A stretch of DNA of 64,000 nt from Mesorhizobium loti (GTDB lineage Bacteria > Pseudomonadota > Alphaproteobacteria > Rhizobiales > Rhizobiaceae): the NCBI GenBank assembly GCA_002356515.1, contig AP017605.1, forward strand, positions 930,001 to 994,000, written 5' to 3'. Made by a program: the position numbers and the translations under genes. Shown here piece after piece: positions 56,720 to 64,000 of this stretch. The notes under the pieces are model-generated. The model saw only the letters and a list, made by a program, of their open reading frames with translations, did no database searches and had not been told where the DNA came from. Numbering within the stretch: position 1 is the stretch's first letter; every line of letters begins with the position of its first letter.

Positions 56720-57838
56720 GGACGCGAGCGCGTCCTCGTCAGGGAAAACGAACGTGCCCTCACCCTCTACAAGGGGGAGATCAAGGCCGTCCTGCTGCCG
56801 GGTGAGCACTGGCTCGCCAACCGGCGCGGCAGCCTGGAAGTATCCCGGCACGATCTGAAGAACCCGGAATTCGTTTCGGCGTACGAGAAGGCGTTGTTCG
56901 ACAAGCTCCCGGATGTGGCCGCGCGTCATTTGACCGTCGTTCGCACCGGGCGCACGGATGTCGCAGTCATCGAGCGTGATGGAAACCTGCACGCCGTTCT
57001 GGCGCCGGACCGCAAGCTGGTGCTGTGGACGGATGCCGGTCCGTGGAAGGTCACGATGGTCGACACTTCGGCCGACCTCGCCATCGATCCGGCGGTCATG
57101 CGCCGGCTCGGCCAGGCCCGGAAGGCGGAGCTGATGTCGGTCCATCCGGTCGTCGACGGCCAGGCCGGACTGCTGTTCGTCGACGGTGTCCTGGTGCGGA
57201 CGCTTGCCGCGGGCGTGCATGGCTTCTGGAACGTCGGACGCATGGTGCAGGTGAAGGTCGTCGACCTAAAGCGCCAGTCGCTCGACGTCGCCGGGCAGGA
57301 AGTGCTGACCAAGGATCGCGTGACGATCCGCGTCAACATCGCCGCCGAATACCGGGTCGTCGACCCGGTCAAGGCGGTGAGCGCTGTGAAGGACTTCTCC
57401 GAGGCCCTCTACCGCGCCCTCCAGTACGCCTTCCGCAAGACGCTTGGCGGGCTGACGCTTGACCAGATCCTTGAAAAGAAGGTGACGGTCGACGAGGAAG
57501 CCGCTGCCAAGGTCCGTGCCGACATGGCCGAGATCGGCGTCGAGGTCAGCGATATCACGCTCAAGGATGTCATCCTGCCGGGCGAGATGCGCGAGATCCT
57601 CAACCAGGTGGTGTCGGCCGAAAAGCAGGCCGAGGCCAACGTCATCCGCCGCCGCGAGGAGACGAACGCCACGCGTTCGCTGCTCAACACCGCCCGGGTG
57701 ATGGCGGAGAACCCGGTGATGCTGCGGCTGAAGGAGCTCGAGGCTCTGGAAACCATCGCCGGCAAGGTCGAGCGGCTGACCGTCCACAATGGAACGGGCG
57801 GACTGCTGAACGACCTGGTCAAGCTCCGTGACAGCTGA
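56720..57838 (+). CDS. Slipin (stomatin/SPFH-band 7) family protein, no canonical start codon
   Basis: Homology-like sequence begins RVLVRENERALTLYKGEI, just after an in-frame TAA at 56717-56719, and continues through GEHWLANRRGSLEVSRHDL into an SPFH domain (VKVVDLKRQSLDVAGQEVL, RVTIRVNIAAEYRVVDP) and a C-terminal coiled coil (LNQVVSAEKQAEANVIRRRE). About 372 residues. No ATG, GTG or TTG is available until the TTG at 56894, which would delete the first 58 residues. AGGAG lies upstream, and a perfect 8-bp hairpin covers the expected start. Slipins occur in bacterial RNA-repair gene clusters. Either initiation is unusual or the gene is damaged. Confidence 0.75.
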   Translation, partial: GRERVLVRENERALTLYKGEIKAVLLPGEHWLANRRGSLEVSRHDLKNPEFVSAYEKALFDKLPDVAARHLTVVRTGRTDVAVIERDGNLHAVLAPDRKLVLWTDAGPWKVTMVDTSADLAIDPAVMRRLGQARKAELMSVHPVVDGQAGLLFVDGVLVRTLAAGVHGFWNVGRMVQVKVVDLKRQSLDVAGQEVLTKDRVTIRVNIAAEYRVVDPVKAVSAVKDFSEALYRALQYAFRKTLGGLTLDQILEKKVTVDEEAAAKVRADMAEIGVEVSDITLKDVILPGEMREILNQVVSAEKQAEANVIRRREETNATRSLLNTARVMAENPVMLRLKELEALETIAGKVERLTVHNGTGGLLNDLVKLRDS

Positions 57839-57887
57839 TGCATGTCGCCCAAAAGTGGTTCCCGGTTTTGGGAAAACGACATGCATC
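57837..57887. repeat. REP-like palindromic element, copy B
   Basis: Outer arms atgcatgtcg/cgacatgcat and inner arms cccaaaa/ttttggg surround gtggttcccgg. Compared with copy A at 45686-45732 the inner stem changes ccg to ccc with a matching change on the other side, so pairing is preserved. It starts on the slipin stop codon. Confidence 0.8.
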
Positions 57888-57915
57888 GAAACAAAGACTA
57901 ACCTGACGTAATGGG

Positions 57916-57947
57916 AAGGGCCGCCGACTTGACCGGCGGCCCTTCTT
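57916..57947 (+). terminator. Intrinsic terminator downstream of slipin
   Basis: An 11-bp perfect stem, aagggccgccg/cggcggccctt with a seven-base loop, followed by cttctt. It separates the slipin transcript from the acpXL cluster. Confidence 0.75.
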
Positions 57948-58071
57948 GCGTTTCTTGGGCACGCTTCCCATCTGCGCCCGGACTATCAGGCCTTTTCCTG
58001 CCGGGAAAAACCGATTAGACAGCGCCCAAACAAGATGCGGACAGATTCCGCCCGCAAAGAAGGAAAAGCCC

Positions 58072-58353
58072 TTGTCCACCACGTTCGACAAAGTCGCCAA
58101 GATCATTGCCGACACCAGCGAGATCGATATCGACACCATCACACCCGAGAGTCACACGATCGACGATCTTGGCATCGACAGCCTCGATTTCCTCGACATC
58201 GTCTTTGCCATCGACAAGGAATTCGGCATCAAGGTGCCGTTGGAAAAGTGGACCCAGGAAGTCAATGACGGAAAGGCTTCGACCGACGACTATTTCGTCA
58301 TGAAGAACCTGTGCGCCAAGATCGACGCGCTAGTCGCCGCCAAGACCGCCTGA
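58072..58353 (+). CDS. acpXL: Acyl carrier protein AcpXL
   Basis: A 93-residue carrier protein starting at TTG with AAGGAAAA upstream. The phosphopantetheine Ser37 lies in [20 protein letters not shown], the AcpXL signature, and the C-terminal [14 protein letters not shown] also fits. AcpXL holds the growing 27-hydroxyoctacosanoic chain for lipid A in rhizobia and Brucella. First gene of the cluster ending with lpxXL. Confidence 0.93.
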   Translation: MSTTFDKVAKIIADTSEIDIDTITPESHTIDDLGIDSLDFLDIVFAIDKEFGIKVPLEKWTQEVNDGKASTDDYFVMKNLCAKIDALVAAKTA

Positions 58354-58409
58354 CGTCACCTGAGCGCGCGACCTTGACGCGCTTTGCCGCCTGACCCACA
58401 AAGCCGCCC

Positions 58410-59600
58410 ATGAGTAGCCCCCGCGACGTCGTCATCACTGGTATCGGCCTTGTCTCCTCGCTGGGAGAAGGCCCTGACGCCCACTGGCAGAAGCTCGCGC
58501 AACCGGGCCTGCAGCCGGTGCTCGAAGCCGCGCGCTTCGCGCCCTATACCGTTCATCCGCTGCCGGAGATCGACTGGAACCTGCAGATCGCCAAGCGCGG
58601 CGACCAGCGGCAGATGGAGACATGGCAGCGACTCGGCACCTATGCCGCCGGCCTTGCGCTGGACGATGCCGGCATCAAGGGCAATGACGAGCTCTGCACG
58701 ACCATGGACATGGTGGTGGCCGCCGGCGGAGGCGAGCGCGACGAGGCGGTCGACGCCGCCATCCTCGCCGCTTCGGAAAGCCGTAACGACCGCGATGTGC
58801 TGCTCAACGAGAAGCTGACCACCGAATTGCGGCCAACCTTGTTCCTGGCCCAGCTTTCCAACCTGCTCGCCGGCAACATCTCCATCGTCCACAAGGTGAC
58901 GGGCTCCTCGCGCACCTTCATGGGCGAGGAAGGTGCCGGCGTCGCCGCCGTCGAAACGGCCGCCGCGCGCATCCGCTCCGGCCAGTCGACGCACATCCTG
59001 GTCGGCGGCGCCTTCCAGACCGAACATTCCGACATGCTGCTCGGTTACGAGCTTGCCGGCTATTTGCATCGCGGCCCCTGGAAACCTGTGTGGCAAAGAC
59101 AGGGCGCCGAGGGCGGCGGCATCGTCACTGGATCCGGCGGTGCCTTCCTGGTGCTGGAGCAGCGCGAACACGCGACAAGCCGCGGGCGCAAGATTTATGC
59201 CGAACTCGGCCCAGTCGTCTCAGGCCGCGCCAGGCGGCCACGCGGAGAGCTCGATGCCGAGATCGCCGCGCTGCTTGGTCAGGCCGCGCTGCCGAACGGC
59301 AAGCTGCTTGCCCTGTCTGGGGCGTCAGGTGCGCATGCCGCAACCACCGCCGAGAAGGCAGCGCTCGACGCCAATCCGGGGATCGCCGCGCGCGGCTTCT
59401 CGACACTGACCGGACACATGAAGGAAGCACAGTTTCCTTTCGCGGTGGCGCTGGCGGCACTCGCCGTCGACCGCAAGGCCGCTTACCCTGTTTTCGATGC
59501 CGCAGCCGAGAAGCCGTTTGAAGGCATTCCCGCAAGCGTCCTTGCAACGGCGATCGGCTATCACCAATTCGAGGGCATGGCGCTGGTCAACGCCGCGTAA
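58410..59600 (+). CDS. Ketoacyl-ACP synthase-like protein without catalytic Cys (FabF2XL-type)
   Basis: A 396-residue thiolase-fold protein (VVITGIGLVSSLGEG at the N-terminus). Where active synthases have TACASG this has FMGEEGAG near residue 173, so the nucleophile Cys is replaced, most simply by Glu. The first active-site His motif is also changed (ALSGASGAHAAT for NAHGT), while a GH remains in TLTGHMKEAQF. It probably works as a non-condensing partner of the next gene, as chain-length factors do in polyketide systems. It follows acpXL by 56 bp; a dehydratase gene (fabZ-like) is not between them. Confidence 0.87.
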   Translation: MSSPRDVVITGIGLVSSLGEGPDAHWQKLAQPGLQPVLEAARFAPYTVHPLPEIDWNLQIAKRGDQRQMETWQRLGTYAAGLALDDAGIKGNDELCTTMDMVVAAGGGERDEAVDAAILAASESRNDRDVLLNEKLTTELRPTLFLAQLSNLLAGNISIVHKVTGSSRTFMGEEGAGVAAVETAAARIRSGQSTHILVGGAFQTEHSDMLLGYELAGYLHRGPWKPVWQRQGAEGGGIVTGSGGAFLVLEQREHATSRGRKIYAELGPVVSGRARRPRGELDAEIAALLGQAALPNGKLLALSGASGAHAATTAEKAALDANPGIAARGFSTLTGHMKEAQFPFAVALAALAVDRKAAYPVFDAAAEKPFEGIPASVLATAIGYHQFEGMALVNAA

Positions 59601-59650
59601 CGCGGCGCTCGCGGTCCATGCTGCAACGATAAACGCTCGAGGGCTCCCGG

Positions 59651-60928
59651 ATGGCCAATCTGAACGATCACATGGGCAGGCCAATCGTCGCCGTCACCGG
59701 CATCGGCGTGGTCACCTCGCTTGGCGTCGGCAAGACCGACAATTGGGCGGCATTGACCTCCGGCAAGTCGGGCATCCACCCGATCACCCGCTTTCCCATC
59801 GATCAACTGAACACCCGCATCTCCGGCATGGTCGATTTCCTGCCGTCGAGTTCGAAAGGTGCCAGCCCGCTCACCTATGAGCTGGCCGAGCTTGCGGGCC
59901 TCGAAGCGGTGACCGAATCCGGTCTTGATTCCAGCGACTTCGGCGGACCGCTTTTCCTCGCATCGCCGCCGGTCGAACTCGATTGGGCCGAGCGCTTCTC
60001 GCTCTACAATTCTGACAAGGACAAGGATGACACCGCCGCCGAAAGACTGCTTCGGGTGGCGCGTAGCTTGAAAGAGCTGGATATTTTCGAGACCACCCAG
60101 TTCGGTTCGATCGCCGACCGCCTTGCCGACCGCCTTGGCACGCGCGGTCTGCCGATCACCCTGTCGACGGCTTGCGCTTCAGGTGCTACCGCGATCCAGC
60201 TCGGTGTCGAGGCGATCCGACGCGGCGAATGCGACCGCGCGCTATCGATTGGCGCGGACGGTTCTGCCACCGCCGAGGCATTGATCCGCTTCTCATTGCT
60301 TTCGGCGCTCTCCACGCATAACGACATTCCCGAAAAGGCATCGAAGCCTTTCTCCAAGGATCGCGACGGCTTCGTATTGGCCGAGGGATCCGGGGCGCTG
60401 GTGTTGGAATCGCTTGAGGCGGCATTGGCTCGCGGCGCGACCATTCTTGGCGTCCTCAGCGGTTGCGGCGAGAAGGCCGACGACTTCCACCGCACCCGCT
60501 CGAAGCCGGACGCTTCGCCCGCCATCGCCGCGGTTCGCGCCGCCCTCGCCGATGCCGGCCTGAGTGAAGACGAGATCGACTATGTCAACGCCCATGGCAC
60601 GTCGACCCCCGAGAACGACAAGATGGAGCATCTGGCGCTGTCGACCGTGTTCGGAGAGCGGATTGGCTCGATGCCGGTCTCGTCGAACAAGTCGATGATC
60701 GGCCATACACTGTCCGCGGCCGGCGCTGTCGAGGCGGCGTTTTCGCTGATGACGATGCGCGAAAGCGTCATTCCGCCGACCATCAACTACGACAATCCCG
60801 ACCCGGCGATCGTGCTCGACGTGGTGCCCAACAAGAAGCGCAATGCCGAGGTTCGCAGCGTTCTGTCGAACTCCTTCGGCTTCGGCGGCCAGAACACTTG
60901 CCTTGTCATGGCGCGGGAACCGGTCTAA
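59651..60928 (+). CDS. Ketoacyl-ACP synthase II (FabF1XL-type), active
   Basis: A 425-residue condensing enzyme with the full triad: Cys175 in LSTACASGATAIQL, His in VNAHGTSTPENDKMEH, His in SMIGHTLSAAGAVEAA, and the C-terminal NSFGFGGQNTCLVM. It elongates the acyl chain on AcpXL. It lies 50 bp after the Cys-less paralogue and probably dimerises with it to set chain length. Confidence 0.92.
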   Translation: MANLNDHMGRPIVAVTGIGVVTSLGVGKTDNWAALTSGKSGIHPITRFPIDQLNTRISGMVDFLPSSSKGASPLTYELAELAGLEAVTESGLDSSDFGGPLFLASPPVELDWAERFSLYNSDKDKDDTAAERLLRVARSLKELDIFETTQFGSIADRLADRLGTRGLPITLSTACASGATAIQLGVEAIRRGECDRALSIGADGSATAEALIRFSLLSALSTHNDIPEKASKPFSKDRDGFVLAEGSGALVLESLEAALARGATILGVLSGCGEKADDFHRTRSKPDASPAIAAVRAALADAGLSEDEIDYVNAHGTSTPENDKMEHLALSTVFGERIGSMPVSSNKSMIGHTLSAAGAVEAAFSLMTMRESVIPPTINYDNPDPAIVLDVVPNKKRNAEVRSVLSNSFGFGGQNTCLVMAREPV

Positions 60929-60965
60929 GCGAGCCCCTTCCGCTCAAACAGAACCGACAGGCTTT

Positions 60966-61994
60966 ATGCGCGCACTCCAACTTATCGAGGACCGCCGTCT
61001 TGAAACGGTGGACCTGCCGCCCCCGCCGCCACCCGCACTCGGCGAAGTCACGCTGCGCATCAAGGCGGTGGCGCTGAACCACATCGATGTCTGGGGTTGG
61101 CGCGGCATGGCCTTCGCTAAGCGCAAGCTGCCGCTGGTCGTCGGCGCTGAAGCCTCCGGCGAGGTCGAAGCGGTCGGCCCTGGCGTTTCCAGCCTGCTGC
61201 CTGGACAATTGGTGTCGATCTATGGCGCGCGCACCTGCGGCCTTTGTCGCGCCTGCCGCGAAGGCCGCGACAACCTGTGCGAACATGTTTCCGGCGTTCA
61301 CGGTTTCCATCTCGACGGCTTCGCGCAGGAAAAGATCAACCTGCCCGCACGCCTGCTGGTCCCCGCCCCACCCGGCGTGACCGACATTGGCGCCGCGGTG
61401 GCGCCTGTCACCTTCGGCACGGTCGAGCACATGCTGTTCGACAACGCCAGGCTTCAGCCGGGCGAAACCATCCTCGTCCATGCCGGCGGCTCCGGCATCG
61501 GCTCGGCCGCCATTCAGCTGGCCAAGCGGATGGGTTGCACCATCATCACCACGGTCGGCTCGAATGACAAGATCGACAAGGCCAGGGCGCTGGGCGCCGA
61601 CCATGTCATCAACTATCGCGACGACCGCTTCGAAGGCGTCGTGCGCAAGCTGACGAAGAAGAAGGGCGTTGATGTCGTGTTCGAACATGTCGGCGCCGAC
61701 ACCTTTGCCGGCTCGATGCTGTGCCTGAAGCGCGGCGGCCGCCTGGTAACCTGCGGCTCGACCTCCGGCGTGTCGACGCAGATCAACCTGATGCAGCTGT
61801 TCCAGCAGCAACTGAAGTTGCTCGGATCCTTCGGTTGCCGCATGGAGAACATGGCCAACGCCATGCAGAAAATGGCGGCGGGACAGGTCGCACCGGTCAT
61901 CGACACCGAGGTCGGATTCGACGATATCGACGCCGCGCTGAAGCGCATGGAAGGCCGCGACGTCTTCGGCAAAATTATCCTGCGCGTCGCCTAG
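60966..61994 (+). CDS. Zinc-type alcohol dehydrogenase / enoyl reductase of the AcpXL cluster
   Basis: A 342-residue medium-chain dehydrogenase/reductase. The N-terminal ALNHIDVWGWRGM lacks the usual catalytic zinc Cys, while CGLCRACREGRDNLC keeps the structural-zinc cysteines. The Rossmann motif is HAGGSGIGSAAIQLAKRMG. In the rhizobial AcpXL operon a gene of this kind sits before lpxXL and is thought to supply an enoyl- or keto-reduction step. Starts at the ATG at 60966; a longer frame overlaps the synthase. Confidence 0.87.
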   Translation: MRALQLIEDRRLETVDLPPPPPPALGEVTLRIKAVALNHIDVWGWRGMAFAKRKLPLVVGAEASGEVEAVGPGVSSLLPGQLVSIYGARTCGLCRACREGRDNLCEHVSGVHGFHLDGFAQEKINLPARLLVPAPPGVTDIGAAVAPVTFGTVEHMLFDNARLQPGETILVHAGGSGIGSAAIQLAKRMGCTIITTVGSNDKIDKARALGADHVINYRDDRFEGVVRKLTKKKGVDVVFEHVGADTFAGSMLCLKRGGRLVTCGSTSGVSTQINLMQLFQQQLKLLGSFGCRMENMANAMQKMAAGQVAPVIDTEVGFDDIDAALKRMEGRDVFGKIILRVA

Positions 61995-61998
61995 GGTC

Positions 61999-62994
61999 TT
62001 GACCTCGGTGCTCAAGAAGTTTCGCCGCGACCTCAGATTTCGCTACGGCCGGCAGTTGCGCCAGGCGAACTACTGGCTGGTTGCGCGTGCGGCGATGATC
62101 ATACTTTCGGTGCTGCGCCTGCTGCCGGTCGACAGCGCATTGAATTTCGCCGACCGGGTCGCGCGGCTCATTGGCTCCCGGGTCGGGCGCCATCAGGTCG
62201 CTATCGACAATCTGCGCAAGGCCTATCCGGAAAAGAGCGAGGACGAAATCCAGGCCATCGCCTCCGACATGTGGGGCAACATGGCCCGCCTCGCCGCCGA
62301 ATACATCTTCCTCGACGCCCTGTTCGACTATGACCCTGCCGCCAGCAAGCCCGGCCGCGTCGAGGTCAAGGGAGTAGAACATTTCGTCGAGATCGCCGCG
62401 GAGAAGCAGCCGCACATCGTCTTCACCGGCCATCTCGGCAATTTCGAGCTGCTGCCGGTGGCGGCGGCCACTTTCGGCATGAACATCACGGCGCTGTTTC
62501 GCCCGCCCAACAACCCATACCTCGCCGACTACATCCTTTCGACGCGGCGCTCGACCATGGGGGCGCTGCTGCCGTCGATGGCGGGAGCCTCGTTTGCCCT
62601 GGCGTCTGTGTTGGAAAACGGCGGCAATATCGGTGTCCTTGTCGACCAGAAATTCTCCAACGGTCTCGACACGACCTTCTTCGGCCGCCCCTGCCAAAGC
62701 AACCGGGTGCTCGGCACCCTTGCCCGCCACTATGACTGCGACGTCTATCCGGCGCGTTGCATCAGATTGCCAGGCAACCGCTTCCGGCTCGAGATCGAGG
62801 ACAAGCTGGTCTTGCCGCGCACGGCCGACGGCAGCGTCGACGTCCACGCCACCACCCAGATGCTGAACGACGTGGTCGAGCGCTGGGTGCGCGAGGATCC
62901 CGGCCAGTGGATGTGGTTCCATAAGAGGTGGGAGATCAGCAACTGGCGGCGCAAGAAGCGACCGCAAGCAAAGGCGCCCGCCGCGAGCAGCTGA
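61999..62994 (+). CDS. lpxXL: Lipid A acyltransferase LpxXL (very-long-chain fatty acid)
   Basis: A 331-residue lysophospholipid-acyltransferase-like protein (LpxL/HtrB family). The catalytic HX4E motif is GHLGNFELLPVAA near residue 140, followed by GVLVDQKFSNGLDTTFFGRP near 215. It transfers the C28 chain from AcpXL to lipid A at the inner membrane. Start is TTG at 61999 (a GTG at 62008 is possible), five bases after the dehydrogenase gene. Confidence 0.9.
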   Translation: MTSVLKKFRRDLRFRYGRQLRQANYWLVARAAMIILSVLRLLPVDSALNFADRVARLIGSRVGRHQVAIDNLRKAYPEKSEDEIQAIASDMWGNMARLAAEYIFLDALFDYDPAASKPGRVEVKGVEHFVEIAAEKQPHIVFTGHLGNFELLPVAAATFGMNITALFRPPNNPYLADYILSTRRSTMGALLPSMAGASFALASVLENGGNIGVLVDQKFSNGLDTTFFGRPCQSNRVLGTLARHYDCDVYPARCIRLPGNRFRLEIEDKLVLPRTADGSVDVHATTQMLNDVVERWVREDPGQWMWFHKRWEISNWRRKKRPQAKAPAASS

Positions 62995-63081
62995 CCACCT
63001 TCCTTGGCCCTTTCCGGCACTCATGGGCCCACAATCCAGACATTCGTAACATTGCTGGTCAGGGAATCTTAAACGGGCGCG

Positions 63082-63963
63082 GTGCAGATACCCCAGAAGA
63101 TGTTCATCGACTGGGACGGAGCCCGTGGCATGACGAATATCGAGATGCCGCGCCTGGATCGGGATGGCGTCGAAGATCGTTCGTTCGGCCGCCTTGGCCG
63201 GGCATTGTCGCATCTGCGTCAGCATGGCTTGCTTGAACCGATAAGGCTCGTCCATCGGCATGGCCTCGGCGCGAGCCTTGGCTTTGTCCAGCGCAACATC
63301 AGGCATATGTTCGCGGACCGGCTCGCCCGGAAATGGGATCGCCGGCACGGCGTCGATACGGCAGGGTCGATCCAGCTCGGCGGCCTTGACGTCGTCGGCC
63401 CGCACCGCGCCAAGGGCAATGAAGCCGTCTGCACCTCGCCGAAAACCTTCGACTTCATCATGAAGTCGCTGCCTCGCGATCTCCATGACCATACATTCAT
63501 CGACATCGGTTCCGGAAAATCACGAACGCTGCTGCTGGCGTCACGATATCCCTTCGCCGAGATCATCGGCGTGGAGTTCGCACGGGAACTGGTGGACATC
63601 GCCCGAAGCAACATCGAGCGTTTCCGGGACCCTTTGCAGAAATGCCGGGCGCTCAGTGTCGTCGAGGCAGATGCGGCGGCCTACGATTTTCCGGAAGCGC
63701 CGCTGGTGGTCTATTTCTACAATCCCTTTTCCAAGGACGTTTTCGACATCGTCCTGAAAAATCTCGTGTCGTCGCTTGAGCGGCGCCCGCGGAATTGTTT
63801 CGTCGTCTATGGAAGCTCGAGCCACCGCGCCATCGATTGGGCGAGACCCGCAATCCGCGAAACCGGCATTTTCCGGGAACTGCCCGTGCCGGCGATGCCC
63901 GGCTTCCGCGATGCGATCCGCACCATCGACTATGCGGTCTTTCAGGTTCAGGCCGCGGCGTAA
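63082..63963 (+). CDS. Putative class I SAM-dependent methyltransferase
   Basis: Up to 293 residues from a GTG at 63082; an ATG at 63130 (MTNIEMPRLDRDG) is the alternative. The SAM-binding glycine motif lies in TFIDIGSGKSRTLLLASRYP, followed by acidic IIGVEFARELVDIARSNI and VVEADAAAYDFPEAPLVVYFYNPF, a normal Rossmann methyltransferase order. The N-terminal third has no recognised domain. Substrate is unknown. It follows lpxXL by about 90 bp but may be a separate unit. Confidence 0.75.
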   Translation: MQIPQKMFIDWDGARGMTNIEMPRLDRDGVEDRSFGRLGRALSHLRQHGLLEPIRLVHRHGLGASLGFVQRNIRHMFADRLARKWDRRHGVDTAGSIQLGGLDVVGPHRAKGNEAVCTSPKTFDFIMKSLPRDLHDHTFIDIGSGKSRTLLLASRYPFAEIIGVEFARELVDIARSNIERFRDPLQKCRALSVVEADAAAYDFPEAPLVVYFYNPFSKDVFDIVLKNLVSSLERRPRNCFVVYGSSSHRAIDWARPAIRETGIFRELPVPAMPGFRDAIRTIDYAVFQVQAAA

Positions 63964-64000
63964 TTTCTGCCTTTGCCGCTTTGAATGAAACGCGCGACGG

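Overview
The window looks like the chromosome of a Mesorhizobium-type alphaproteobacterium (Hyphomicrobiales). Supporting signs are high GC, a RirA-type iron regulator, a hmuPSTUV haem-uptake operon, the acpXL-lpxXL cluster that makes the C28 acyl chain of rhizobial/Brucella lipid A, a form II coxSLM set, and short palindromic repeats of the kind common in rhizobia. No organism name is present in the data, so the genus is an inference.

Layout. 1-5356: right end of an integrated phage-like element. It has terminase subunits, a tightly overlapping minus-strand operon (AlpA-like regulator, Cys/His-rich HNH-like protein, small unknowns) and a tyrosine integrase, and it ends at a 3' fragment of tRNA-Asn that marks attR. 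5360-10550: small metabolic and unknown genes (cupin, AhpD-like, CutC, GNAT, SRPBCC, acyltransferase 3). 10528-14353: coxSLM. 14632-18513: FIST sensor protein, hybrid histidine kinase and NarL-type regulator (NosP/NahK-like), with an AT-rich orphan Imm26-type immunity gene inserted between kinase and regulator. 18739-28401: ring-cleavage hydrolase and isomerase, and four transporter/oxidoreductase-regulator groups (HxlR, MocR, LysR). 28443-29618: MaoC hydratase and phasin. 29722-40267: the iron/haem region: DUF445, rirA, hmuVUTSP, haem receptor, a secreted unknown, TonB, and a haem-degrading monooxygenase. It carries two RirA-type boxes and one Irr-type box. 40311-52205: glycosyltransferase, putA with its Lrp regulator, di-haem peroxidase, sugar kinase and mutarotase, gabD-type dehydrogenase, AEC transporter. 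52317-55337: exported caspase-like protein with many TPRs. 55438-57838: histidine phosphatase, two fused tRNA-like sequences, a structured non-coding stretch and a slipin with no normal start codon. 58072-62994: acpXL, two ketoacyl synthases (one without its cysteine), a dehydrogenase and lpxXL. 63082-63963: methyltransferase-like gene.

How the genes work together. The haem receptor, powered by the local TonB, feeds haem to HmuT-HmuU-HmuV. HmuS and the HmuQ-like monooxygenase would handle or open the haem in the cytoplasm. RirA (and probably Irr) would adjust this to iron supply. AcpXL carries the growing very-long acyl chain, the two synthases elongate it, and LpxXL transfers it to lipid A. 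The most unusual locus is the tRNA-like/slipin block at 56216-57838: both tRNA-like folds are unsuited to normal decoding, and the slipin reading frame lacks an initiation codon exactly where a perfect hairpin sits.
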